In this document: piece after piece, positions 1-19,880 of the stretch
How positions within the stretch are numbered: the stretch's first letter is position 1
Layout: each line of letters opens with the position of its first letter
Source: Halomonas alkalicola
GTDB lineage: Bacteria > Pseudomonadota > Gammaproteobacteria > Pseudomonadales > Halomonadaceae
Direction: 5' to 3'
NCBI RefSeq assembly: GCF_030704205.1
Contig: NZ_CP131913.1
Span: 2,418,001-2,482,000, forward strand
Length of the DNA: 64,000 nt
The notes under the pieces: generated by a model
What the model was told of the DNA's origin: nothing
Databases searched by the model: none
The model's input: only the letters and a program-made list of their open reading frames with translations
Program-made: the position numbers and the translations under genes

Positions 1-178
<178 letters not shown>

Positions 179-271
179 TCGACGACGTCCCGACACGCGG
201 CAAGTGCTCACAATGAATTACCTGATCGACCAGAGCAAAGACTGTTTGGGTATAGGCCCAGCGTGACCAAT

Positions 272-348
<77 letters not shown>

Positions 349-358
349 TTCTCTGAAC

Positions 359-455
359 GGCCGGGCAGCTCAGTTGGTTAGAGCGCACCCCCGGAAGTTC
401 TGTGAAGAGAAGGGTGAGGTCGCGGGGTTTGTTTCAAATCTGCCCAGACCCACCA
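359..455 (+). pseudogene. degenerate second tRNA-Ile-like copy
   Basis: This stretch repeats large parts of the preceding tRNA-Ile: the D arm (GCTCAGTTGGTTAGAGCGCA), part of the anticodon stem, the GGGTGAGGTCG segment and the 3' half CAAATCTGCCCAGACCCACCA. The 5' acceptor strand no longer pairs with the 3' strand, the anticodon loop is replaced by about 20 unrelated bases with no GAT in place, and the T arm has an insertion. It cannot fold into a working tRNA. It is either a decayed duplication or an artefact of merging several rrn spacers in an assembly. Confidence 0.6.
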
Positions 456-535
456 AATTTGCGTGATACCGCGTTGCTCCGATACTCGCATAGCAGGCTA
501 TGCGTCGCATCGAAGCGCCTTGTCTCACACAAATT
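456..535 (+). repeat. 80-base imperfect hairpin in the rRNA spacer
   Basis: Long inverted repeat between the tRNA-Ile-like copy and tRNA-Ala. The base is AATTTGCGTGA (456-466) against TCACACAAATT (525-535), one G-U wobble. The tip is CGCATAGC (487-494) against GCTATGCG (497-504) with a two-base loop. It probably folds in the precursor RNA and may act in processing or be a small palindromic insertion. Confidence 0.6.
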
Positions 536-540
536 GCCTC

Positions 541-616
541 GGGGCCATAGCTCAGCTGGGAGAGCGCCTGCCTTGCACGCAGGAGGTCAGCGGTTCGATC
601 CCGCTTGGCTCCACCA
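541..616 (+). tRNA. tRNA-Ala (TGC)
   Basis: Complete 76-base tRNA very close to E. coli alaT: acceptor GGGGCCA with TGGCTCC, anticodon TGC at 574-576, T loop TTCGATC, encoded CCA. Second tRNA of the 16S-23S spacer, in the usual Ile-Ala order. Confidence 0.97.
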
Positions 617-710
617 TCCCCCCCACAACAGTCATTACCTGATCGGATCCGCAGTCATAAGCCAACCTTGCACTTTGCAATGACCGGTTTATGACTGTCG
701 ATTGACAGTC

Positions 711-724
711 TGCTCTTTAACAAT
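711..724 (+). promoter_or_regulatory. boxA antitermination site in the rrn spacer
   Basis: TGCTCTTTAACAAT matches the rRNA boxA consensus recognised by NusB/NusE for processive antitermination. It sits upstream of 23S, where gammaproteobacteria carry a second copy of the signal. Confidence 0.8.
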
Positions 725-818
725 GTGAATCATGCTGACAAACGTTCCTTCCTGGAGAGATTCAGGAAGAACATGAGATACGTCTCAAGCGTATCCGGCA
801 ATTGTCAAACTGTCATCG
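725..818 (+). other. pre-23S processing stalk, 5' strand
   Basis: Three blocks here are complementary to blocks after 23S: GTGAATCAT (725-733) with 3807-3815, GAGATACGTCTC..GTATCCG (775-797) with 3777-3797 apart from a few mismatches, and CTGTCATCG (810-818) with 3761-3769. Together they form the long RNA duplex that brackets 23S, the usual RNase III substrate. Confidence 0.75.
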
Positions 819-843
819 CAGATCAGACCCCTTGGGGTTATAT

Positions 844-3735
<2,892 letters not shown>

Positions 3736-3760
3736 ATAACACCCAAGTGTGTCTGTCTGT

Positions 3761-3815
3761 CGATGACAGATGACAGCGGATACGCAAGAGACGTCTCGAC
3801 GTGAGCATGATTCAC
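3761..3815 (+). other. pre-23S processing stalk, 3' strand
   Basis: Partner of the segments at 725-818: CGATGACAG, CGGATACGCAAGAGACGTCTC and ATGATTCAC are complementary to the 5' blocks in the right nesting order. Confidence 0.72.
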
Positions 3816-3824
3816 CCCCTTTTC

Positions 3825-3941
3825 GCCTGACGACCATAGCGTGCGTGAACCACCTGATCCCATGCCGAACTCAGCAGTGAAACCGCTCAGCGCCGATGGT
3901 AGTGTGGGGTCTCCCCATGTGAGAGTAGGTCATCGTCAGGC
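3825..3941 (+). rRNA. 5S ribosomal RNA
   Basis: GCCTGACGA at the 5' end pairs with TCGTCAGGC at the 3' end, and the interior holds the conserved CCCATGCCGAACTCAG and GCGCCGATGGTAGTGTGGGG blocks. Last RNA of the rrn operon; no tRNA follows it. Confidence 0.96.
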
Positions 3942-3951
3942 ACTTATAGAG

Positions 3952-3987
3952 AAAAGCCCCGATCATCGTGAGATGGTCGGGGCTTTT
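3952..3987 (+). terminator. rrn operon terminator
   Basis: Inverted repeat AAAAGCCCCGATCATC / GATGGTCGGGGCTTTT with a GTGA loop and one wobble pair, flanked by A and T runs, directly after 5S. Confidence 0.85.
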
Positions 3988-4035
3988 CGCGTTTGGGCCC
4001 CGGGCTCGCCGGTGGGGAGGTTTGTATCTCCGACG

Positions 4036-4065
4036 TTTCCGGGGGCGCCTCGCATCCGCTAGAAT
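4036..4065 (+). promoter_or_regulatory. putative birA promoter
   Basis: TTTCCG, 18 bases, TAGAAT, ending about 30 bases before the birA start. The -10 context CCGCTAGAAT recurs before the yajR-like gene at 40356. The -35 box is weak. Confidence 0.4.
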
Positions 4066-4093
4066 GATGCCCTTTCCCGTCTGAGGGTTACGA

Positions 4094-5077
4094 ATGACCA
4101 TCGGAGACCTGATTCGCCTGCTCAGCGACGGCGAGTTCCACTCCGGCGAGCAGCTCGGTGAGCGGCTCGGCGTGGCGCGGGCGGCCGTGTGGAAGCAGCT
4201 GCGCAAGCTGGAGGCGCTGGGGATCGCCATGGAGGCGGTGAAGGGGCAGGGCTACAGGCTTGCCGAGCCGCTCGAGCTCCTCGACGGGGCGCGCATCGTC
4301 GCCGGCCTGTCGCGGGAGTCGCGCGGGCTGCTGACGCGGCTGTTCGTCGAGGAGACCCTGCCGTCGAGCAACGCCTTCCTGCGTGAGCGCTTCGACCAGG
4401 GCGCCGGCCATGGCGAGGTCTGCCTGGTGGAGCAGCAGAGCGCAGGGCGCGGCCGGCGGGGGCGCCCCTGGAACACTCCCTGGGGGCAGAGCCTGATGCT
4501 GTCGCTCGGCTGGCGGGTCGATTCCGGTGTGACGGCGCTGGAGGGGCTGAGCCTGGCGATAGGCGTGGTGCTGGCTCAGGCGCTGGAGCGCCACGGCGCG
4601 GCGCCTCGCCTCAAGTGGCCCAACGATGTCCTCCTGGAGCAGCCGGACGGTGGGTTCGGCAAGCTGGCCGGCATCCTGGTCGAGGTGACGGGGGATACCG
4701 CGGGGCCCTGCGAGGTGGTGATCGGCATGGGGATCAATGTCGGCCTGCCCGCGGCGTTTCGCGCGGGGCTGGATCAGCCCGCCGCCGCCGTGCATGACCA
4801 GGCGCCCGGCGTGTCGCGCAATGAGCTCGCCGTGGAGCTGATCGAGGCGCTGCTGTCGCTGATGGCCGGCTTCGAGGCGCAGGGCTTTCCCGCCTGGCAG
4901 GCGGCCTGGAACGAGCGTCACGCCTTCGCGGATCATGAGGTGGATATCCTGCGCGGCGAGCGCCGCGAGGCGGCGGTGGCCGAAGGGGTCGATGGCTCGG
5001 GCAACCTGCTGGTACGCCGGGAGGGTCGGCTCGAGCGGCTGGCTGGCGGCGAGATCAGCGTGCGAGCGCGCTCATGA
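4094..5077 (+). CDS. birA: bifunctional biotin-protein ligase and biotin operon repressor BirA
   Basis: BirA makes biotinyl-AMP and transfers biotin to the BCCP subunit of acetyl-CoA carboxylase; with its N-terminal DNA-binding domain it can also repress biotin genes. The 327-residue protein has a winged helix-turn-helix at about 1-60 (LGVARAAVWKQLRKL), the biotinoyl-AMP loop GRGRRGR at 118-124 and the catalytic KWPNDV at 174-179, then a C-terminal SH3-like domain. The length fits the long, repressor-type class. It lies just after the rrn terminator and overlaps coaX by four bases (ATGA), so the two are translationally coupled. The same rrn-birA-coaX order is known in Pseudomonas. Confidence 0.95.
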   Translation: MTIGDLIRLLSDGEFHSGEQLGERLGVARAAVWKQLRKLEALGIAMEAVKGQGYRLAEPLELLDGARIVAGLSRESRGLLTRLFVEETLPSSNAFLRERFDQGAGHGEVCLVEQQSAGRGRRGRPWNTPWGQSLMLSLGWRVDSGVTALEGLSLAIGVVLAQALERHGAAPRLKWPNDVLLEQPDGGFGKLAGILVEVTGDTAGPCEVVIGMGINVGLPAAFRAGLDQPAAAVHDQAPGVSRNELAVELIEALLSLMAGFEAQGFPAWQAAWNERHAFADHEVDILRGERREAAVAEGVDGSGNLLVRREGRLERLAGGEISVRARS

Positions 5078-5913
5078 TCCTCGACCTCGATATCGGCAAC
5101 ACTCTCTCCAAGTGGCGGCTGAAGGATGCCGACAGCAGCGAGATTCGCTCCCGGGGCGCGGTATGGACCCGGGAGGAGTGGCGCCCGGGCGCCGATATCC
5201 CCGATCTGGACATCGTGGAGGCGGTGCGCATCTCCAGCGTGGCGCGACGCGCCGTGCTGGAGGAGACCGTGGCGTTGCTCCATCGCCAGGTGGGGCACGT
5301 TCACGTGGCGCGCTCGACCCCGGAGGCGCTCGGGGTGACCAACGGCTACGAGGAGCCCGAGCGGCTGGGCGTCGACCGCTGGCTCGGGGCGCTGGCGGGC
5401 TACCAGCTGGCGGGCGGCTGCTGTGCCGTGGACTGCGGCAGTGCCATCACCATCGACTTCGTGCTGCCGGGCGGACGCCCTCTGGGGGGCTATATCCTGC
5501 CCGGGCTGCGGCTGATGAAGGAGAGTCTCAAGCTGGGTACCCGCAACGTGGCGATCGATCCCGACAGCGAGGCCGAGGAGCTGCTGGTGCCCGGCAGGCG
5601 GACGGTGGAGGCGGTCAACCACGGCATCTACATGGCGGCGGTGAGCGCCATCAACCGCGTCTACGCCGAGGTCTGCGACATGGAGGGGGTGGCGCTGCCG
5701 CTGTTGCTCACCGGCGGCGATGCGCGGGTGGTCGCCAGGGGCCTCCAGGTGCCCCATGCGGTGTGGCCGGATATGGTCTATGGCGGACTGGAGGCCTGCT
5801 TCCCGCTCACGGCCGCCGAGCGTGCCGGCGGGATGTCAGGGGCGCCCAGGGTGCCGGCGCCGGTGGCGCTGGAAAAGATTCGCGCTGGGCTTGCATTCTC
5901 CATGCTGCTTTGA
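5074..5913 (+). CDS. coaX: type III pantothenate kinase CoaX
   Basis: Phosphorylates pantothenate, the first step of coenzyme A synthesis, as a cytosolic dimer of the ASKHA fold. The type III family is unrelated to E. coli CoaA and is not inhibited by CoA. The 279-residue protein starts with the phosphate motif DIGNT (residues 6-10), has DCGSAITIDFV in the middle (about 128-138) and the late LLTGGDA motif. Start ATG overlaps the birA stop. No coaA gene is seen in this window. The tRNA-Tyr promoter follows at once. Confidence 0.94.
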   Translation: MILDLDIGNTLSKWRLKDADSSEIRSRGAVWTREEWRPGADIPDLDIVEAVRISSVARRAVLEETVALLHRQVGHVHVARSTPEALGVTNGYEEPERLGVDRWLGALAGYQLAGGCCAVDCGSAITIDFVLPGGRPLGGYILPGLRLMKESLKLGTRNVAIDPDSEAEELLVPGRRTVEAVNHGIYMAAVSAINRVYAEVCDMEGVALPLLLTGGDARVVARGLQVPHAVWPDMVYGGLEACFPLTAAERAGGMSGAPRVPAPVALEKIRAGLAFSMLL

Positions 5914-5994
5914 CACAATGCGCCGCGTTCCAAGGGGAAGCCGGCGCCGGCAAGGCGACAGGTTTCCGGTCGGGAAGGCTGATAAAACAGCATC

Positions 5995-6022
5995 TTGACA
6001 CCGAGAGAAAGGGTGGTAGGAT
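5995..6022 (+). promoter_or_regulatory. promoter of the tRNA-Tyr/Gly/Thr unit
   Basis: Perfect -35 TTGACA at 5995-6000 and -10 TAGGAT at 6017-6022 with a 16-base spacer, 12 bases before tRNA-Tyr. Confidence 0.75.
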
Positions 6023-6034
6023 ATGCCACCAGCT

Positions 6035-6118
<84 letters not shown>

Positions 6119-6167
6119 GATTTTCGCCAGGCGCCTCTCGAGGCGCGCAGGCAGCAAGAGTGGGTAG

Positions 6168-6241
<74 letters not shown>

Positions 6242-6264
6242 GCATCTCCGGATGCAAAGGTTTT

Positions 6265-6339
6265 GCTCATGTAGCTCAGGGGTAGAGCACACCCTTGGTA
6301 AGGGTGAGGTCGACGGTTCAAATCCGTCCATGAGCTCCA
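6265..6339 (+). tRNA. tRNA-Thr (GGT)
   Basis: 75-base tRNA, acceptor GCTCATG with CATGAGC, anticodon loop TTGGTAA giving GGT, encoded CCA. In relatives tufB follows here; in this window a terminator follows instead. Confidence 0.96.
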
Positions 6340-6344
6340 CATTG

Positions 6345-6370
6345 AAAAGGCGAGCCGAGGCTCGCCTTTT
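6345..6370 (+). terminator. terminator after tRNA-Thr
   Basis: Perfect 12-base inverted repeat AAAAGGCGAGCC / GGCTCGCCTTTT with a two-base loop ending in a T run, six bases after tRNA-Thr. Confidence 0.88.
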
Positions 6371-6402
6371 CTCTTTCCGCCCCCCCCCTCTGGCGGAAGG
6401 GG

Positions 6403-6431
6403 TTGCCAGGCGGATGCCTATCCGCTATCAT
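6403..6431 (+). promoter_or_regulatory. promoter of tRNA-Trp - secE - nusG
   Basis: TTGCCA at 6403-6408 and TATCAT at 6426-6431 with an ideal 17-base spacer, downstream of the tRNA-Thr terminator and about 50 bases before tRNA-Trp. Confidence 0.7.
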
Positions 6432-6481
6432 GGCGCCCGCTGTGTCGGACCGCCTGCAAAGGGTGGTCGAGAGGCAGATAC

Positions 6482-6557
<76 letters not shown>

Positions 6558-6628
6558 GCCTTCCCCAGGCTGGCGAGTCCCCGAAAGATTTCATGTTTCG
6601 ATTGCCGCACCCTGAGGAGTCTCTTTTC

Positions 6629-6997
6629 ATGAAGCATAGCGCCGAGGTGCAGGAGTCGCGCCACGACGGGCTCAAGTGGGCGGCTGTCGTCACTCTGCTG
6701 GTTCTGGCCGTGGTCGGTAATACCTATTTCGCCGATCAGGCCCTGCTCTACCGCGTGCTGGGTGTCGTCGCGCTGTGTGCGCTGGCTGGCGTAGTGGCCC
6801 TGACCACCGCCCGCGGCCGCGAGCTCGCCGAACTGGCCCGCGCCGCCAAGAAAGAGATCCAGCGCGTGGTCTGGCCGACGCGTCCCGAGACCGTGCAGAC
6901 CACCGCCATCGTGCTGGTGGCCGTGCTGGTGGTCGGCCTGATGCTGTGGTTGATCGACACCCTTCTTGGCTGGGCGATGTCCGGCGTCATTGGTTAG
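6629..6997 (+). CDS. secE: preprotein translocase subunit SecE
   Basis: Inner-membrane subunit that clamps SecY in the SecYEG protein-export channel. The 122-residue protein has three predicted membrane segments (about 16-34, 39-58 and 92-116), the three-segment form seen in many gammaproteobacteria, and the conserved cytoplasmic hinge [18 protein letters not shown] before the last one. Start ATG chosen for the GAGGAG ribosome binding site upstream; a longer in-frame extension would run through tRNA-Trp and is rejected. nusG follows after eight bases. Confidence 0.95.
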   Translation: MKHSAEVQESRHDGLKWAAVVTLLVLAVVGNTYFADQALLYRVLGVVALCALAGVVALTTARGRELAELARAAKKEIQRVVWPTRPETVQTTAIVLVAVLVVGLMLWLIDTLLGWAMSGVIG

Positions 6998-7005
6998 GAG
7001 TCTCC

Positions 7006-7539
7006 ATGTCCAAGCGTTGGTACGTCGTTCACGCCTACTCCGGCTTCGAGAAGCATGTCATGCGCTCCCTCAAGGAGCGCGTGAAGATGTACGGCATGGA
7101 AGATCGCTTCGGCGAGATCCTGGTGCCGACCGAAGAAGTCGTCGAGATGCGTGACGGCAAGCGTCGCAAGAGCGAGCGCAAGTTCTATCCCGGCTACGTG
7201 CTGGTCGAGATGGAGATGGATGACGAGACCTGGCACCTGGTCAACGAGACCCCGCGCGTCATGGGGTTCATCGGTGGCACCAAGGAGAAGCCGGCCGCGA
7301 TTACCCAGAAGGAGGCCGATGCCATCCTTCGTCGCGTCCAGGACGGTACCGACAAGCCGCGTCCCAAGACGCTGTTCGAGCCGGGTCAGTCCGTGCGTGT
7401 CATCGACGGCCCCTTCGCCGACTTCAACGGCGTCGTCGAAGAGGTCAACTACGACAAGAGCCGCGTCCAGGTCAGCGTGCTGATCTTCGGTCGCTCGACT
7501 CCCGTCGAACTGGAATTCGCTCAGGTCGAGAAGGAATAA
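7006..7539 (+). CDS. nusG: transcription termination/antitermination factor NusG
   Basis: Binds RNA polymerase across the cleft, raises processivity, and links polymerase to Rho or to ribosomal S10. The 177 residues are two domains: NGN (about 1-120, starting [14 protein letters not shown]) and a C-terminal KOW domain ([18 protein letters not shown]). Size and sequence are typical. GGAG precedes the start and the gene follows secE closely, the usual secE-nusG pair. Confidence 0.97.
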   Translation: MSKRWYVVHAYSGFEKHVMRSLKERVKMYGMEDRFGEILVPTEEVVEMRDGKRRKSERKFYPGYVLVEMEMDDETWHLVNETPRVMGFIGGTKEKPAAITQKEADAILRRVQDGTDKPRPKTLFEPGQSVRVIDGPFADFNGVVEEVNYDKSRVQVSVLIFGRSTPVELEFAQVEKE

Positions 7540-7579
7540 TCCGCTCGGCCTGACCAAGCAAGGCGGCCGCCGAGGTGGC

Positions 7580-7620
7580 CGCATCACCGGGGAGCCGCAA
7601 GGCGCTACTACCCAACTGGA
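7580..7620 (+). promoter_or_regulatory. probable L1-binding leader of rplKA
   Basis: The 89-base gap before rplK holds CCGGGGAGCCGCAAGGCGC, which contains the GGGAGCC-type element also seen in the L1 stalk of 23S (GGAGCCAACC near 2986). In E. coli L1 represses the rplK-rplA mRNA by binding such a mimic. The family role is known; the assignment here rests on this short match. Confidence 0.45.
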
Positions 7621-7628
7621 GTCTTACC

Positions 7629-8060
7629 ATGGCCAAGAAAGTACAGGCTTACATCAAGCTGCAGGTTGCAGCTGGCAAAGCCAACCCGAGTCCCTCCGTC
7701 GGTCCCGCTCTGGGTCAGCACGGCGTGAACATCATGGAGTTCTGCAAGGCGTTCAACGCCGCGACCCAGGAGATCGAGCCGGGTCTGCCCACTCCCGTGG
7801 TGATCACCGTCTATTCCGACCGCAGCTTCACCTTCATCACCAAGACCCCGCCCGCCGCGGTCCTGCTGAAGAAGGCCGCTGGCATCAAGTCCGGCTCCGG
7901 TGAGCCGAACAAGAAGAAGGTCGGCACCGTGACCCGTGAGCAGCTCGAAGAGATCGCCAAGACCAAGGAGCCGGATCTGACGGCTGCCGATCTCGACGCC
8001 GCTGTGCGTACCATTGCCGGTAGCGCCCGCAGCATGGGCCTGAACGTGGAGGGTCTCTGA
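7629..8060 (+). CDS. rplK: 50S ribosomal protein L11
   Basis: L11 sits at the base of the GTPase-associated stalk on 23S helices 43/44 and is needed for the stringent response through RelA. The 143-residue protein has the N-terminal proline-rich domain ([20 protein letters not shown]) and the C-terminal RNA-binding domain ending [14 protein letters not shown] preceded by GGAG; two bases separate it from rplA, with which it forms the L1-regulated pair. Confidence 0.97.
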   Translation: MAKKVQAYIKLQVAAGKANPSPSVGPALGQHGVNIMEFCKAFNAATQEIEPGLPTPVVITVYSDRSFTFITKTPPAAVLLKKAAGIKSGSGEPNKKKVGTVTREQLEEIAKTKEPDLTAADLDAAVRTIAGSARSMGLNVEGL

Positions 8061-8062
8061 TC

Positions 8063-8755
8063 ATGGCCAAGCTGACCAAGCGTGCAAAACTGATTCGCGA
8101 GAAGGTCGATCCGACCAAGGCCTACTCTCTGGAAGAGGCCGTGGCACTGCTCGCCGAGCTCTCCACCGTCAAGTTCAAGGAGTCGCTGGACGTCGCCATC
8201 AACCTGGGCGTCGATCCGCGTAAATCCGACCAGGTGGTTCGCGGTGCAACCGTGATGCCCAACGGTACCGGCAAGGACGTGCGCGTTGCCGTCTTTACCC
8301 AGGGTGCCAACGCCGATGCCGCCAAGGAAGCCGGTGCCGACATCGTCGGCATGGACGACCTGGCCGAGCAGGTCAAGAAGGGCCAGCTCGACTTCGACGT
8401 GGTCATCGCCTCCCCGGACGCCATGCGTGTGGTCGGCCAGCTGGGCCAGATCCTCGGTCCGCGCGGCCTGATGCCGAACCCCAAGGTCGGCACCGTGACC
8501 CCGGACGTGGCCACTGCGGTCAAGAACGCCAAGGCCGGTCAGGTGCGTTTCCGTACCGACAAGAACGGCATCATCCACACCACCCTTGGCAAGGTCGATT
8601 TCGACGCCGCTGCCATCCAGGGCAACCTGGAAGCGCTGGTCGCTGACCTGAAGCGTCTGAAGCCGAGCTCCTCCAAGGGCATCTACTTCAAGAAGATCAC
8701 CCTGTCCACCACCATGGGCCCGGGCGTGACTCTGGATCACTCTGCCCTGGTCTGA
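8063..8755 (+). CDS. rplA: 50S ribosomal protein L1
   Basis: L1 forms the mobile stalk at the E site and helps release deacylated tRNA; in enterobacteria it is also the repressor of its own operon. The 230-residue protein has the signature region [20 protein letters not shown] and the usual two-domain length. It is immediately downstream of rplK, and the long gap after it carries the L10 leader. Confidence 0.97.
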   Translation: MAKLTKRAKLIREKVDPTKAYSLEEAVALLAELSTVKFKESLDVAINLGVDPRKSDQVVRGATVMPNGTGKDVRVAVFTQGANADAAKEAGADIVGMDDLAEQVKKGQLDFDVVIASPDAMRVVGQLGQILGPRGLMPNPKVGTVTPDVATAVKNAKAGQVRFRTDKNGIIHTTLGKVDFDAAAIQGNLEALVADLKRLKPSSSKGIYFKKITLSTTMGPGVTLDHSALV

Positions 8756-8769
8756 TCGGGCAGCGGATC

Positions 8770-8990
8770 GAACGATTGCAAGAACTTTGCGGTCCCCGAG
8801 CGGAGTCGATATTCGCCGGCGGGGCACCGTCAAAGACCGCAGGTGCCGCCCTTCCCCGTGAAGGGCGGCTTAATCATCCCTCCGGGATGGCCTGCGCAGA
8901 TGGTGTGGCCGCCAGGTGTCTGGTGAGCACCATCACCCAGGACCCCCGCCAGGCGCCTCCGGGCAAGCGGTGGGGGAGATGGTAACCACC
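8770..8990 (+). promoter_or_regulatory. L10 leader RNA of rplJL
   Basis: The 277-base gap between rplA and rplJ is structured and holds the hallmarks of the known L10 leader: CAAAGACCGCAGGTGCCG, then GGCTTAATCAT, then GGCCTGCGCAGATGGT, all near-identical in E. coli. The L10-L7/L12 complex binds this RNA and blocks rplJ translation. Confidence 0.75.
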
Positions 8991-9032
8991 GGAGTCCTCA
9001 TCGCGAGGTTCCGGCACGAAGGAGTGATCACT

Positions 9033-9536
9033 GTGCCACTAGCACTCGAAGGCAAGAAGGCGATTGTTGCCGAGGTCAGTGAAGCGGCCAAGGGTGCGCT
9101 CTCCGTCGTAGTTGCCGATTCTCGTGGCGTCACGGTCGAGAAGATGACCGATCTGCGCAAGCAGGCCCGCGAGAATGGCGTCCAGCTGCGTGTTGTTCGC
9201 AACACCCTGGCACGCCGCGCCCTCGAAGGCACTCAGTGGGAGTGTCTGAACGAGAGCTTTGTTGGCCCGACCCTGCTGGCCTTCTCCACCGAGCATCCGG
9301 GCGCCGCCGCCCGTCTGTTAAAGGAGTTCGCCAAGTCGGAGAAGGACTTCGAAGTCAAGGCGCTGGCCTACGAAGGCGAGCTGATCCCGGCTGCTGATAT
9401 CGACCGCCTGGCGACCCTGCCGACCTACGACGAGGCCATCGCCAAGCTGATGTCCGTCATGAAGGAAGCGTCTGCCGGCAAGCTGGTCCGTACCCTGGCC
9501 GCCCTGCGCGACCAGAAGCAGGAACAAGCCGCCTGA
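9033..9536 (+). CDS. rplJ: 50S ribosomal protein L10
   Basis: Anchors L7/L12 dimers on the ribosomal stalk and, with them, represses its own mRNA. The protein is 167 residues from a GTG start, chosen because AAGGAG lies eight bases upstream and the N terminus ([20 protein letters not shown]) matches the family; an upstream in-frame GTG would translate the leader RNA. The stop codon begins a 15-base tandem repeat. Confidence 0.96.
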   Translation: MPLALEGKKAIVAEVSEAAKGALSVVVADSRGVTVEKMTDLRKQARENGVQLRVVRNTLARRALEGTQWECLNESFVGPTLLAFSTEHPGAAARLLKEFAKSEKDFEVKALAYEGELIPAADIDRLATLPTYDEAIAKLMSVMKEASAGKLVRTLAALRDQKQEQAA

Positions 9537-9567
9537 TCGCAGGCCGTCTGATCGCAGGCCGTCTGAT
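9533..9567 (+). repeat. 15-base tandem repeat after rplJ
   Basis: CTGATCGCAGGCCGT occurs twice head to tail and a third copy begins (CTGATTGG). The first copy contains the rplJ stop codon. Probably a replication-slippage duplication in the rplJ-rplL gap. Confidence 0.85.
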
Positions 9568-9655
9568 TGGCGAACTCCTGCTGGCCGCCTGAATCGTATA
9601 TTGAATCCCGAGTCGTCGGGTCACCGCGACTCCCGCAAAGTTAGGAAACGTGACA

Positions 9656-10027
9656 ATGGCACTGACCAAAGAAGACATCATCAACGCCGTCGCCGACATG
9701 TCCGTCATGGAAGTCGTCGAGCTGATCGAAGCGATGGAAGAGAAGTTCGGCGTCTCTGCCGCTGCCGCCGTCATGGCTGGCCCGGCTGCCGGCGGTGAAG
9801 CCGCTGCCGAAGAGCAGACCGAGTTCGACCTGGTGCTGACCAGCGCCGGCGACAAGAAGGTCAACGTGATCAAGGTCGTTCGCGAGATCACCGGCCTGGG
9901 TCTGAAGGAAGCCAAGGGTGCCGTCGATGGCGCGCCGGCGACCATCAAGGAAGGCATGTCCAAGGAAGACGCAGAAGCGGCCAAGGCCAAGCTGGAAGAA
10001 GCCGGCGCAGGCGTGGAACTCAAGTAA
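9656..10027 (+). CDS. rplL: 50S ribosomal protein L7/L12
   Basis: Multicopy stalk protein that recruits and activates translational GTPases. 123 residues: N-terminal dimer and L10-binding domain ([22 protein letters not shown]), an alanine-rich hinge, and the C-terminal factor-binding domain ([20 protein letters not shown]). The start MALTKEDI is preferred over the GTG two codons upstream because it fits the family N terminus. Strongly acidic, as always. Confidence 0.97.
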   Translation: MALTKEDIINAVADMSVMEVVELIEAMEEKFGVSAAAAVMAGPAAGGEAAAEEQTEFDLVLTSAGDKKVNVIKVVREITGLGLKEAKGAVDGAPATIKEGMSKEDAEAAKAKLEEAGAGVELK

Positions 10028-10068
10028 GACTTGGGCTCCATGGCTTCACGCGCTGCGTAAGCTTCCAT

Positions 10069-10102
10069 GGCTGGTGGCGGGACACCCGCTGCCGGCCTTT
10101 TT
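10069..10102 (+). terminator. rplL-rpoB attenuator
   Basis: A 13-pair stem (10069-10081 with 10085-10097, three G-U pairs, loop ACA) is followed by TTTTT. The position equals that of the E. coli rplL-rpoB attenuator, which lets only part of the transcripts reach rpoBC so that stalk proteins are made in excess over polymerase. Confidence 0.8.
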
Positions 10103-10154
10103 CTGTTGTCACTGGCCTCTGCCGACAGGGCAGAACCGCCAGCCGAATTCCGAA

Positions 10155-10181
10155 GGCGAGCGCCCATGCCAGGCGCTTGCC
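10155..10181 (+). other. hairpin in rpoB leader, possible RNase III site
   Basis: GGCGAGCGCC (10155-10164) pairs with GGCGCTTGCC (10172-10181), ten pairs with one G-U. E. coli has an RNase III site in the same place after its attenuator; the equivalence is inferred from position. Confidence 0.5.
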
Positions 10182-10263
10182 TTCATCGCCTGACGGCGTC
10201 GCGTCCGTCGGGTGGCGCCGACCACGCATCGGTCACCCATGGTGAACAAGCTGGGGAATACAG

Positions 10264-14343
<4,080 letters not shown>

Positions 14344-14373
14344 GGCGGCCGACGCTTCACAGAATGACGGTCC

Positions 14374-14396
14374 GCGGGGGCGCAAGCCGCCCCCGC
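14374..14396 (+). other. GC-rich hairpin between rpoB and rpoC
   Basis: GCGGGGGCG pairs with CGCCCCCGC around a CAAGC loop, in the 83-base rpoB-rpoC gap, without a T run. More likely an mRNA stability or processing element than a terminator. Confidence 0.5.
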
Positions 14397-14426
14397 CCAT
14401 GACAACTCCGCAGCGGAGCCGACCCC

Positions 14427-18647
<4,221 letters not shown>

Positions 18648-18694
18648 CCCGCGCCCCGGGATCGCGGGGCCGTCCAGGCGACGGCCTCCCGGTC

Positions 18695-18724
18695 TTGACG
18701 GGGCATGGGGTCAGCTATTAGAAT
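18695..18724 (+). promoter_or_regulatory. str operon promoter
   Basis: TTGACG (18695-18700) and TAGAAT (18719-18724), 18-base spacer, about 80 bases before rpsL. No clear terminator separates it from rpoC, so read-through from rpoBC is possible. Confidence 0.65.
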
Positions 18725-18805
18725 GCGCAGCCTTTAACAGTGGGGTGGGTGCGCCCGCACCCGCTGAAAAAGGCCAAGGCAACCCATTGGAGTCAGCTAC
18801 TACCC

Positions 18806-19180
18806 ATGGCAACGATCAATCAGCTCGTGCGCAAGCCGCGCAAGCGCCCCGTCAGCAAGAGCGACGTGCCGGCGCTGCAGGCCTGTCCGCAGAAGCGCGG
18901 CGTCTGCACCCGCGTCTACACCACCACCCCGAAGAAGCCGAACTCGGCCCTGCGTAAGGTCTGCCGCGTGCGCCTGACCAACGGTTTCGAGGTCTCTTCC
19001 TACATCGGCGGTGAAGGCCACAACCTCCAGGAGCACTCCGTGGTCCTGATCCGTGGCGGTCGCGTCAAGGACCTTCCCGGTGTGCGCTATCACACCGTGC
19101 GCGGCGCCCTGGACACCTCCGGCGTGCAGAACCGCAAGCAGGGCCGTTCCAAGTACGGCGCTAAGCGTCCCAAGGCCTGA
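18806..19180 (+). CDS. rpsL: 30S ribosomal protein S12
   Basis: Decoding-centre protein and site of streptomycin-resistance mutations. 124 residues, with the loops [13 protein letters not shown] and [13 protein letters not shown] intact, so both lysines that confer sensitivity are present. The start [10 protein letters not shown] was taken over upstream in-frame starts because it is the family N terminus and has GGAG upstream. First gene of rpsL-rpsG-fusA-tuf. Confidence 0.97.
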   Translation: MATINQLVRKPRKRPVSKSDVPALQACPQKRGVCTRVYTTTPKKPNSALRKVCRVRLTNGFEVSSYIGGEGHNLQEHSVVLIRGGRVKDLPGVRYHTVRGALDTSGVQNRKQGRSKYGAKRPKA

Positions 19181-19233
19181 TCGGCCTCGGTACGCAACGA
19201 CACCCAGAATTGATATCGGTCTGATAAGAGTAA

Positions 19234-19782
<549 letters not shown>

Positions 19783-19798
19783 GTGCGGCGTGGTGGGT

Positions 19799-19830
19799 GC
19801 AGCGCCTCCCCGTCGGGGACGTGCTGCGCT
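19799..19830 (+). other. hairpin in rpsG-fusA gap
   Basis: CCCCG T CGGGG forms the tip and GCAGC/GCTGC the base of a hairpin between rpsG and fusA. No T run follows, so it is not an obvious terminator. Confidence 0.4.
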
Positions 19831-19880
19831 CGCCAGCGCAGTGCCTTTAAACGCATCGCCAACCAACGGGGAGTTCCACC

